Assembly: GCF_010686755.1 (NCBI RefSeq)
Contig: NZ_JAAGXA010000008.1
Span: 62,001-126,000 of the forward strand
Direction of reading: 5' to 3'
DNA: 64,000 bases
Origin: Nocardioides zeae
GTDB taxonomy: Bacteria > Actinomycetota > Actinomycetes > Propionibacteriales > Nocardioidaceae
Shown here: positions 24,914-32,600 of the stretch, piece after piece
Layout of the letters: the number at the start of each line of letters is the position of its first letter
How positions within the stretch are numbered: position 1 is the first letter of the stretch
The notes under the pieces: model-generated
The model's database searches: none
What the model saw: only the letters and a program-made list of their open reading frames with translations
Told to the model about the DNA's origin: nothing
Made by a program: the position numbers and the translations under genes

Positions 24914-25599
24914 CCGGCGGACCGGCCGAGCAGGCGCTCGTGCTCGGCCGAGCCGACCGCGACCCGCTCGACGGTCACGGTGCACCGTCGCGTCGTGAGC
25001 TCGGAGCAGGCCGCGGCGAAGGTCGCGACCGCGGCGGTGGCGTCGCCGCCCGTCTGGACGACCACCCGCGCGACGGACTCCGCGGGCACGAGCAGCACCT
25101 CGCTGCCGGGCAGGTGCTCGGCGGCGACGAGGGAGACGGTGCGCAGGTCCTCCGCGGGGGCCCCGGCGCCGTCGGGTCGCGCGACGTGGAGGCCCGCGAG
25201 CCGCACCGTCACGATCTCGACCGTGCCGGCACGGCGGGGGCGGCGCGTCGCGTCGGACGGTCCCGTCGGGTCGCCCGTCGCCCGCACGCCGAGGAAGGTG
25301 TCCGACCAGGCGAGGGCCGACTGCTCCACGAGCGCGCTGACCTCGTCGGCGGTCCAGGCCGGCCCGAGGAGGTCGACGACCTGCTCGAGGTCGTGGAGCA
25401 GCCGCCGCAGGTCGTCGCCGCGCCGGGCGTAGTCGTGGGCCACCCGGCGCAGCGCGTCCTCGTCGAGGGGTCCGTCCGTGCCGTCCGGCCACAGCTCCCC
25501 GACCAGGAGGGCGAGCGCCGCCGCCGGGGGCGCGCCACGGCGCCCGCGGAGCCTCGGGCGAGGGCGCGGTCCGGAGCGGCCGTGCGGGCGGTCGGTCAT
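24910..25599 (-). CDS. Uncharacterised protein, PucR-like sensor without HTH (paralogue 2)
   Basis: Encodes 229 residues with the same two-part layout as the downstream gene: a helical half (VAHDYARRGDDLRRLLHDLEQVVDLL...VEQSALAWSDTFLGV) and an alpha/beta half (IVTVRLAGLHVARP, SEVLLVPAESVARVVVQTGGDATAAVATFAAACSEL, CTVTVERV). Both share the LAWSD motif and the strand-turn-strand block, so they look like tandem paralogues. The basic start (MTDRPHGRSGPRPRPRLRGRRG) follows the ATG at 25599; ATG 25611 is an alternative. Function unknown; a heterodimeric signalling pair is an inference. Confidence 0.58.
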   Translation of the reverse strand: MTDRPHGRSGPRPRPRLRGRRGAPPAAALALLVGELWPDGTDGPLDEDALRRVAHDYARRGDDLRRLLHDLEQVVDLLGPAWTADEVSALVEQSALAWSDTFLGVRATGDPTGPSDATRRPRRAGTVEIVTVRLAGLHVARPDGAGAPAEDLRTVSLVAAEHLPGSEVLLVPAESVARVVVQTGGDATAAVATFAAACSELTTRRCTVTVERVAVGSAEHERLLGRSAG

Positions 25600-25650
25600 G
25601 GGCGGGGTCATCCTAGGGCGGTTCCGGGGGCGGACGGAGGCTCCTCGCAC

Positions 25651-25656
25651 TAAAGT
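25651..25656 (+). promoter_or_regulatory. Candidate -10 element of leaderless sigma-factor gene
   Basis: TAAAGT ends 8 bases before the GTG start at 25665 in an otherwise GC-rich stretch. No Shine-Dalgarno sequence is seen, so the transcript may begin at the start codon. Confidence 0.45.
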
Positions 25657-25664
25657 GTGATCCC

Positions 25665-26438
25665 GTGCCTGTATCCGTCGCCGCCCTCGATGCGAGGGGT
25701 GCCGTCGACGCCCGGCTCGTCGACCTGGCCTCGGACGCCGACCTGCTGGAGCAGGCCCGGGCGGGTGGTCCTGGCGCCGCCTCCGCCGCCACGGCCGAGC
25801 TCTACCGCCGCCACCGCGACGTGGCGCTCCGCCTCGCGGGCCGGCTGTGCGACGAGCGCGACGTGGAGGACGTCGTGGCCGACGCCTTCGCCCGGGTGCT
25901 CGCCCAGCTCGCCACCGGCGGCGGCCCCCGCAGCTCCTTCCGGGCCTACCTGCTCACCGCGGTGCGGCACGCCCACGTCGACCACGTGCGGCGCGACGCC
26001 CCGCTCGTGTGGACCGACGCCCCGGAGCCGACCGCGGCCGTCCCGGACGAGACGGAGCGCCGCGAGGAGTCGCGGCTCCTGAGCGGGGTGCTCCGGGCGC
26101 TGCCCGACCGCTGGCAGCTCGTGCTGTGGTGGACGCTCGTCGAGCGCCGCTCCCTCGAGGACGTGGGCGCCCGCCTCCACCTCAACCCGAACGCAGCGGC
26201 CGCCCTCGCCTTCCGGGCGCGCGAGGGCCTCCGGCTGGCGTACGTCGCGGCGCACGTCGCCCGCGCCGCCGACCCCCGCTGCGCGCCGTGGCGCGACCGC
26301 CTGGCGAGCCTCCACCTCGGGCGCCTGCCGGACGACCAGGCCGACGCCGTCCGCGGCCACCTGGAGGGCTGCGGGGGCTGCGCCGCGACGTACGACGAGC
26401 TCCGTCGGCTGCGGCCCGCGACGCTGGTCGCGGCCTGA
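25665..26438 (+). CDS. ECF-type sigma factor with C-terminal zinc-finger domain
   Basis: Encodes 257 residues. Sigma region 2 is ATAELYRRHRDVALRLAGRLCDERDVEDVVADAFARVLAQL (about residues 42-85) with SSFRAYLLTAVRHAHVDHVRR; sigma region 4 is VLRALPDRWQLVLWWTLVERRSLEDVGARLHLNPNAAAALAFRAREGLR (about 143-190). After this a zf-HC2-like anti-sigma motif appears (HLEGCGGCAATYDELRRL, about 227-244), without a membrane helix. The fused finger may self-inhibit the factor in response to redox or metal. It shares this plan with the larger sigma protein at 32601, and both flank the sortase locus. Confidence 0.82.
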   Translation: MPVSVAALDARGAVDARLVDLASDADLLEQARAGGPGAASAATAELYRRHRDVALRLAGRLCDERDVEDVVADAFARVLAQLATGGGPRSSFRAYLLTAVRHAHVDHVRRDAPLVWTDAPEPTAAVPDETERREESRLLSGVLRALPDRWQLVLWWTLVERRSLEDVGARLHLNPNAAAALAFRAREGLRLAYVAAHVARAADPRCAPWRDRLASLHLGRLPDDQADAVRGHLEGCGGCAATYDELRRLRPATLVAA

Positions 26439-26561
26439 CGCCTGGGGCGGGCGGCCTGCTCGTCCGAGCGGCACCACCGTCCCAGTTCGTGCCCTGGGGC
26501 CGGTCCCGTGGCAGGCGAGCCATCGGTCCACCCGGATCCGACGAGCGCGCGGGGCCGCGAC

Positions 26562-26614
26562 AAGGGTCACGAACGACAGCGGATCCGCAGTCCGGAGTGG
26601 CGTTCGTGCCCCTT
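26562..26614. repeat. Imperfect palindrome in sigma/sortase gap
   Basis: AAGGGTCACGAACG (26562-26575) and CGTTCGTGCCCCTT (26601-26614) pair in 13 of 14 positions around a 25-nt loop holding GGATCC. A third related half-site, AGTTCGTGCCC, lies near 26484, and a second CGGATCCG-like site near 26533. It sits between convergent genes (sigma factor and sortase) in a 211-bp gap, so a terminator role is plausible. Confidence 0.6.
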
Positions 26615-26649
26615 TCCGCGCGCCACGTCCAGCGCGGCGCGGGCCACGC

Positions 26650-27294
26650 TCAGCGCGGCACCGCGTCGACGAGCTCGGCGAAGGCGACGAGCCGCTGGTC
26701 GGTGTGGAACAGCTCCGCGCACGTGGTGAGGGTCAGCAGCCGCGCGTCCGGTCCCGCGTCGGGGCCGGTCCCCCCGGCGTCGGGGTTCTCGGGCACCGGA
26801 TCGACGACCCAGGTGGCCGTGAACGGCACCTCGAGCGCGTCGCCGGCGGTGACGAGGCGGTAGGTGTAGGTCGTCGTGCGGGTGTCCACCAGCACGAGGT
26901 CGCCGACCTCCAGCTCGGTCATGCGGCGCAGCGGCTCGCCGTGGGTGATGCGGTGGCCGGCGACGGCGAGGTTGCCGACCTCGCCGGGGCCGGCGCTGCC
27001 GTCGAAGTGCCCGAGCCCGGCGGCGAGCACGTCGTCGTCGGTGCCCGCGAGCAGCGGCACGGCGTAGTCGTCGCCGAAGCGGGGCACCCGCACGATCGCG
27101 AGGGCGTCGCCGACGTCGGTGCGGGCGGTGTCGTCACCGGCGTCCCAGGCGTCCTCGAGCGCCGCGACGCCCTCGTCGTGCCGTCGCTCCGCGAGGAGGG
27201 TGGTGCCCCAGAGCTGCCACGCGACGTACCCGAGCACCCCGAGGCCCGCCACGACGAGCAGGAGCCCCGTCGCCGTGAGGACGCGTCGGCTCAT
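26650..27294 (-). CDS. Class E sortase
   Basis: Encodes 214 residues with an N-terminal membrane anchor (LTATGLLLVVAGLGVLGYVAWQLWGTTLL). Catalytic triad motifs of sortases: His in VAGHRITHG (about residue 115), Cys in LLTLTTCAEL (about 190) and Arg in DQRLVAFAEL (about 198). The short size and TLTTC motif fit class E, the actinobacterial housekeeping type that covalently attaches LPXTG/LAXTG proteins to the wall. Its substrate is almost certainly the LPDTG protein two genes upstream in the same operon. The ATG at 27294 overlaps the lipoprotein stop (ATGA). Confidence 0.88.
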   Translation of the reverse strand: MSRRVLTATGLLLVVAGLGVLGYVAWQLWGTTLLAERRHDEGVAALEDAWDAGDDTARTDVGDALAIVRVPRFGDDYAVPLLAGTDDDVLAAGLGHFDGSAGPGEVGNLAVAGHRITHGEPLRRMTELEVGDLVLVDTRTTTYTYRLVTAGDALEVPFTATWVVDPVPENPDAGGTGPDAGPDARLLTLTTCAELFHTDQRLVAFAELVDAVPR

Positions 27295-27755
27295 CCCGCC
27301 ACCGGGGCGCGGCGCACGTTGACGGTGCAGGCGGTGGCACCGGCGGGCACCTCCGCGGTGACCTCGACCGTGCGGGACGCACCCGGTGCGAGGTCCTCGA
27401 CCGTCGCGACGCCGCGGGCCACGACGTCGGAGGTGGCGGTGGTCCAGCTGACGACGACCGCGTAGTCCGCGGCCGTGCCACCGCTGTTCGTCAGCTCCCC
27501 CGCGACCGACCGAGGGCCGGTCGCGACGTCGCACTCCGCCCCGGCGAGGTCGCCACGGGCGCCCGTGCCTCCCTCCAGCACGGGCGCCGGGGGCAGGTCC
27601 GCCGGGGAGACCCGGCCCTCGTCGAGGCTGGGGTCCGTCGACGAGGGCCGGGGGCTCGAGGGCTCGGACAGGGCCCCCTCGTCCCCGCCGCTGCACGCGG
27701 CGGGGACGAGGAGGAGCACCGGCACGAGGGCCGCCGTCAGGAGACGACGGGTCAC
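27291..27755 (-). CDS. Putative lipoprotein with beta-sandwich domain
   Basis: Encodes 154 residues. Signal: MTRRLLTAALVPVLLLVPAAC, with the Cys at about residue 21 and an atypical lipobox (Pro at -3). A Ser/Pro/Asp-rich linker follows, then a domain with two cysteines (CDVATGPRSVAGELTNSGGTAADYAVVVSW...CTVNVRRAPV), which has the pattern of FxLYD-like beta-sandwich proteins. The GTG at 27755 overlaps the stop of the surface-protein gene, and the stop overlaps the sortase start. It may help display or assemble the LPDTG protein; this is inference from the operon. Confidence 0.68.
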   Translation of the reverse strand: MTRRLLTAALVPVLLLVPAACSGGDEGALSEPSSPRPSSTDPSLDEGRVSPADLPPAPVLEGGTGARGDLAGAECDVATGPRSVAGELTNSGGTAADYAVVVSWTTATSDVVARGVATVEDLAPGASRTVEVTAEVPAGATACTVNVRRAPVAG

Positions 27756-30700
27756 GCGGTCCGCCGACGGCGTCCGCGCCAGACCAGCGCGGCACCGGCG
27801 CCGAGGAGCAGCGCCGCGAGGCCGAGCAGGCCGGCCGCCGGGCCGCCCGTGTCGGGCAGGGCCGGACCCGACGGGGCGGGCTTCGGCGGGGCCGGCGAGG
27901 ACGCGACCGGGGTGGTCGTGTCCGACGGCGGCGAGACCACCGGCGGCACCGTGTCGCACCCGGCCGGGGTGCACCCGCCGGCCGTCGCGCGGTTGAGGAT
28001 CGGGCCGTCGGCGACGTCCGCCGCCGTGACCTCGTAGTCCGCCTCGCACGTGGTGCTCTCCCCCGGCGCGAGGGTGGTCTCGCGGCAGGAGATCGCGACG
28101 TCGGCGTCGTCCAGCATCGGGTCGTCGATGGTGATCGAGGAGATCGTCACGGCACCCGTGTTGGTGACGTCGAACCGGTAGGTGATGGTGTCGCCCACCT
28201 GCGCGGGCCCACCGCCGGCCACGGCGTTGGACTTCACGAGCCCGAGCGTCGCGGTCGTCTCCGTCGGCGTGTCCGTCGTCGACGGCGGGGAGTCCACCGG
28301 GTCCTCGTCGCCGCCGACCGGCGTGCCGGTCGCGGTCGCCGCGTTGTGGACCGTGCCGGCGTCGACGTCGGCCTGCGTGACGACGTAGGGCTCGTCGACG
28401 ACGCAGAACACGGTGTCGCCGGCGCGCACGGTGGTCGCCTCGCAGGTGATGGTGCCGACCTTCGGGTCGTTCACGACGACGTCGACGAGCGTGACGTTGC
28501 CGGTGTTGGTGACCTCGAAGCCGTACCAGATCTCCTCGCCCAGGTCGGCCACGCCGTCCTGGTCGAGGTCCTCGAGCTCGGCGAGCTTGACGATCGCGAG
28601 GCCGGGCACGGCCTCGATCGGGGTGGAGGTGGAGTCGGGGTCGGAGCCGACGGGGTCGCCGTCGGGGTCCGTCGCCCCCGCGGTCGCGGTGTTGTCCACC
28701 GAGCCCGCGTCCACGTCGTCACGCGTGATCTCGTACGGCGCGGCCGAGCACGTCACCGACGCCCCCGGCGCCAGCACGCCCGCGGGGCAGGTCAGCCCGC
28801 CCAGCATCGGGTCGCTGATCGCCACGGCGCTCAGCGGCACGTTGCCCGTGTTGGTCACCACGAACGTGTAGGCGATGGTGTCGCCCGCGTCGGTGGTGCC
28901 CGACGAGTTCACGTCGACGGGCGTGCCCGCCTGCTTGTCCAGCGCCAGGCTCGGCGCCGGCGTGTCGACCGGCGTCGTGGTGGAGTCCTCGTTGGAGGTC
29001 ACCTCGTCGCCGTCCGGGTCCTCGCCCACGGAGGTGGCCACGTTCACCACGGCACCCGCGACCTCGTCCGCCTCCGTCACCACGTACGACGCGTCGGCGG
29101 CGCACTCCGTCGACGCACCCGGCGCCAGGCTCGTGACCTCGCAGGTCACGGTGCCCGCCAGCGGGTCGACGACGCGCACGTCGGAGACCGGCACGTTGCC
29201 GTCGTTGGTGACGGTGAACGTGTAGGCGATCGTGTCGCCGGCGTCGGTGAGGCCCGAGCCGTTGACGTCGACCGGCGTGCCCGCGAACTTGTCGAGGGTC
29301 AGCACCGGCGCCGGCGTCGCGACCGGCGTGTTCGTCGAGTCCGGGTCGCTGGTGACGGGGTCCCCGTCCGGGTCCTCGCCCTCGACGGTGGCCGTGTTGG
29401 TGACGACCGCGGCGGTCTCGTCGGCGTCGGTCACGACGTACGGCGCGTCGGCGGCGCACTCCGTGGTCTCGCCCGGCGCGAGGCTGGTGGCCTCGCAGGT
29501 CACCGCACCGACGAGCGGGTCGGAGACCGCGATGTCGGTGACCGGGACGTTGCCCGTGTTGGTCACCGTGAAGGTGAAGGCGATGGTGTCGCCCGCGTCG
29601 GTGATGCCGGAACCGTTGACGTCGACCGGCGTGCCGGCGCGCTTCTCGAGCAGCAGGGCCGGCGCCGGGCGCTCGACCGGCGTGGTCGTCGTGTCCTCGT
29701 CGGAGACGACGTCCTCGTCGTACGGGTCGCTGCCCACCGCCGTCGCCACGTTCGTGACGGAGCCGGCGAGCTCGTTGGCCTCGGTGACCACGTAGGCCTC
29801 GTCGGCCGCGCAGTCGGTCGCCTCGCCCGGCGCGAGGCTCGTCGCCTCGCAGGTGACGTCGCCGACGAGCGGGTCCTGCACGCGGATCGCGTCGACCGGC
29901 ACGTTGCCCGTGTTGGTCACCGTGAACGTGTAGGCGATGGTGTCGCCCGCGTCGGTGATGCCCGAGCCGTTGACGTCGACCGGCGTGCCCGCGAACTTCT
30001 CGAGCGTCAGCTCGGGCTCGGGGAGGTCGGTCGGGGTGGAGGTGGAGTCGGGGTCGGAGCCGACGGGGTCGCCGTCGGGGTCGGTGGCTCCCGCGGTCGC
30101 GGTGTTGTCCACCGAGCCCGCGTCCACGTCGTCACGCGTGATCTCGTACGGCGCGGCCGAGCACGTCACCGACGCCCCCGGCGCCAGCACGCCCGCCGGG
30201 CAGGTCAGCCCGGTCAGCATCGGGTCGCTGATCGCGACCGCGCGCAGCGGGACGTTGCCGGTGTTCGTGACCACGAAGGAGTAGGTGATCGTGTCGCCCG
30301 CGTCGGTCAGGCCCGAGCCGTTGACGTCGACCGGGGTGCCCGCCTGCTTGTCCAGCGCCAGGCTCGGCGCCGGCGCGTCGACCGGCGTGGTCGTGGAGTC
30401 CTCGTCCGAGGTGACGGGGTCGCCCGACGGGTCCTCACCCGCGGCGGTGGCCACGTTCACCACGGCACCTGCGGTCTCGTCCGCCTCCGTCACCACGTAC
30501 GGCGCGTCGGCGGCGCACTCCGCCTCCTCGCCGGGCTCCAGGCTCGTGACGTCGCAGGTCACCGCACCGACGAGCGGGTCGGAGACCGCGACGTCGGTGA
30601 CCGGGACGTTGCCCGTGTTCGTGACCGTGAAGGTGTAGGCGATCGTGTCGCCCGCGTCGGTGAGGCCCGAGCCGTTGACGTCGACCGGCGTGCCGGCCCG

Positions 30701-32332
30701 CTTCTCGAGCGTGAGCGCCGCGTCGTGGTCGATCGGGGTGCTCGTGCTGTCGTCGTCGGTGACGTCGGGGTCGCCGGGCACGCCGGTGTTGCCCGAGGCC
30801 GTGGCCGTGTTGTCGACGACGCCGGCGGTCACGTCCGCCTGCGTGAGCACGTACGGCGCGGCCGTGCACGTCACGTCCTCGCCGGGCGCGAGGGCGCCGG
30901 GCGGGCAGGTGACGGCGCCGACCTTCGGGTCGGAGACCGCGACGGTCGCCAGCGGCACGGGGCCGGTGTTGGTGACGACGAAGGTGTAGGTGATCGTCGA
31001 GCCGGCGGTGCTGCCCGTCGGGGTGCCCGCGATCTTGTCGAGCTCCAGCGACGGACGCTTCGCGGTGTTGGTGAAGGTGCACAGGGCCGCGACGCCGGCG
31101 GCGCCGCCGTTGGGCATCGTGAAGCTGCCGGTCGTGCCCGTGCCGCTGGCGATCGTGCTGCCCGTGTTCTCGTCGACGCAGGCCCAGGCCGCGTCGTACC
31201 GGCTCGCGAGGGTGCCGTTGCCGCTCTCGGCCACGGTGTACGTCGTGCCCGTGAGCCCGAAGACGGGACCGGCGGTCTCGGCGGGCGTCGCCTGCAGGCC
31301 GGAGTCGCTGCCCGCCGTCGTCGCCGTGTTGCCGGTGGTGATGCCGCCGCCCGTCACGGCGAGCGTGGCCTGGTCACCCGCGACGGCGCGGCCGTCCGGG
31401 AAGTCCTTCTGCACGCGGATCGTGTTGGGCGAGGCGCACGATGCGAGGTCCACGGAGCCCGACAGCGCCAGCGGCGAGGACGAGAGGATCGCACCCGTCG
31501 AGGGGTTGACCTCGAACAGCTGGTTGCCGCTCGCCAGGTAGAGCAGGCCCGAGCCCGCGAACGCGATGCCGTTGATGGCCTGGTTGGACGGGGTCGAGAT
31601 GTCGGTGATCTGGCGACCCGTCACCGTCACGGCGGGACCGCTCGTCGGGATCTCCTGGTCGATGACGGAGACGACGTTGGAGCCGTTCGCACCGCCGACG
31701 ACGTACATGCGGCCCTGCTGGTCGAAGACCCAGTCGCCGTTGGCGCCGCCGGTCGGGATCGTGCCGCTCGCGACCAGGCCGATCGAGGTGTTGGTCGTGG
31801 TGTCGAAGCCGTAGACCTGCACGGTCGAGCCGCTGAAGCCGCCGTAGTAGTAGAACCCGTTGAGCGGGTTCACCGCACCGTGGGTCACGGGGGTGCTCGC
31901 CGCGCCGGCGCCGAGCGCCGTCGTGGTGTCGCTCGCCCGGTCGTGGCGGTAGATGGTGCGGCCGGTGCCCTGGGCCGCGGGCAGCACGCCGAACGCCTGG
32001 CTGCCGTCGTCGGAGATGCCGAGGCCGTTGAGGCTGCCGGTGGCGCCGATGTCGAAGGTGCCGACGCTGGTCTGCGTGCCGTCGTCCCCGAGCGCCCAGA
32101 TGTTGCGGGGCGAGGCCCCCTGGATCGAGTAGACCGTGCCGCAGTCCAACGCCGGAGCCGCGGTCGCGGGCGCGGCGGCCAGCGACAGGGTCACCCCCGT
32201 GAGCCCCGACGCCACCACGACCGTGGCGGCCGCGTGCGCGAACCACCGCCGCGCCCTGCTCGTGCCGGACCGACCGGCTCCCCCTCGTGTGCCCCCACGC
32301 ACACGCACGTGCTTGCTCAACGCTTTCCCCAC
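27752..32332 (-). CDS. Giant LPDTG-anchored surface protein with nine DUF11/DUF7507-type repeats
   Basis: Encodes about 1526 residues. Order: signal peptide (about 1-56), a DUF6923-like propeller region (CGTVYSIQGASPRNIWALGDD, to about 310), a prealbumin-like domain (IRVQKDFPDGRAVAG... to about 425), nine tandem beta-sandwich repeats of about 116-118 residues (about 426-1470, each with a TYxFxVTNTG core), a proline-rich linker, the sorting signal LPDTG (about 1490), a membrane helix and an Arg-rich tail. Repeats 2-7 carry a DVNGSGxTDAGD-like loop and repeat 8 DLDQDGVADLGE, both Ca-binding EF-loop shaped. The chosen start is the GTG at 32332; GTG codons near 32302 are alternatives. It is first in the operon with lipoprotein and sortase. 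Confidence 0.88.
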   Translation of the reverse strand: MGKALSKHVRVRGGTRGGAGRSGTSRARRWFAHAAATVVVASGLTGVTLSLAAAPATAAPALDCGTVYSIQGASPRNIWALGDDGTQTSVGTFDIGATGSLNGLGISDDGSQAFGVLPAAQGTGRTIYRHDRASDTTTALGAGAASTPVTHGAVNPLNGFYYYGGFSGSTVQVYGFDTTTNTSIGLVASGTIPTGGANGDWVFDQQGRMYVVGGANGSNVVSVIDQEIPTSGPAVTVTGRQITDISTPSNQAINGIAFAGSGLLYLASGNQLFEVNPSTGAILSSSPLALSGSVDLASCASPNTIRVQKDFPDGRAVAGDQATLAVTGGGITTGNTATTAGSDSGLQATPAETAGPVFGLTGTTYTVAESGNGTLASRYDAAWACVDENTGSTIASGTGTTGSFTMPNGGAAGVAALCTFTNTAKRPSLELDKIAGTPTGSTAGSTITYTFVVTNTGPVPLATVAVSDPKVGAVTCPPGALAPGEDVTCTAAPYVLTQADVTAGVVDNTATASGNTGVPGDPDVTDDDSTSTPIDHDAALTLEKRAGTPVDVNGSGLTDAGDTIAYTFTVTNTGNVPVTDVAVSDPLVGAVTCDVTSLEPGEEAECAADAPYVVTEADETAGAVVNVATAAGEDPSGDPVTSDEDSTTTPVDAPAPSLALDKQAGTPVDVNGSGLTDAGDTITYSFVVTNTGNVPLRAVAISDPMLTGLTCPAGVLAPGASVTCSAAPYEITRDDVDAGSVDNTATAGATDPDGDPVGSDPDSTSTPTDLPEPELTLEKFAGTPVDVNGSGITDAGDTIAYTFTVTNTGNVPVDAIRVQDPLVGDVTCEATSLAPGEATDCAADEAYVVTEANELAGSVTNVATAVGSDPYDEDVVSDEDTTTTPVERPAPALLLEKRAGTPVDVNGSGITDAGDTIAFTFTVTNTGNVPVTDIAVSDPLVGAVTCEATSLAPGETTECAADAPYVVTDADETAAVVTNTATVEGEDPDGDPVTSDPDSTNTPVATPAPVLTLDKFAGTPVDVNGSGLTDAGDTIAYTFTVTNDGNVPVSDVRVVDPLAGTVTCEVTSLAPGASTECAADASYVVTEADEVAGAVVNVATSVGEDPDGDEVTSNEDSTTTPVDTPAPSLALDKQAGTPVDVNSSGTTDAGDTIAYTFVVTNTGNVPLSAVAISDPMLGGLTCPAGVLAPGASVTCSAAPYEITRDDVDAGSVDNTATAGATDPDGDPVGSDPDSTSTPIEAVPGLAIVKLAELEDLDQDGVADLGEEIWYGFEVTNTGNVTLVDVVVNDPKVGTITCEATTVRAGDTVFCVVDEPYVVTQADVDAGTVHNAATATGTPVGGDEDPVDSPPSTTDTPTETTATLGLVKSNAVAGGGPAQVGDTITYRFDVTNTGAVTISSITIDDPMLDDADVAISCRETTLAPGESTTCEADYEVTAADVADGPILNRATAGGCTPAGCDTVPPVVSPPSDTTTPVASSPAPPKPAPSGPALPDTGGPAAGLLGLAALLLGAGAALVWRGRRRRTA
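27915..31054 (-). repeat. Nine tandem coding repeats, period about 354 bp
   Basis: The coding repeats of the surface protein. Repeats 3 and 7 are almost identical at DNA level: about 28619-28800 matches about 30032-30213 with only a few substitutions, an offset of about 1.4 kb, equal to four units. Others are more divergent. This points to gene conversion or a recent block duplication and is a likely site of length variation and of short-read misassembly. Confidence 0.8.
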
Positions 32333-32600
32333 ATCGTCGTCTCGAGCCCCGGGTCGCGGGGCGTGCGGTCGAGCGACCGCAGGGTGAGGACGGGGTGGAG
32401 CGGAGTTCCTTACGCGGTTCTCAGGAGAATTTCGAGTGGTCTGGATCACAACGGTTCGCAGGGCGGGGATGGCGGCGTCGTGGCCTAGGATCCGCCGCAC
32501 GGGGGACGCCTGGTCGAGTCGCACGACGAGGTAGCACGACGCGATGTCGGCACGACGTCGCGCGACGCGATGTCCCGTCGACGACACCGCGACCAGGACC

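Noticed and set aside
27915..31054. Regularly spaced repeats considered as a CRISPR or satellite array
   Set aside because: The period is about 354 bp, divergent, in frame, and encodes tandem beta-sandwich domains of a surface protein.
28346..32488. A 1380-residue open frame on the plus strand opposite the adhesin gene, and other very long frames such as 875-3529, 3663-5372 and 52528-54600
   Set aside because: GC-rich codon bias keeps alternate frames open. Their translations are Arg/Ala/Gly/His-rich without any domain, while the opposite or alternate frame encodes clear conserved proteins.
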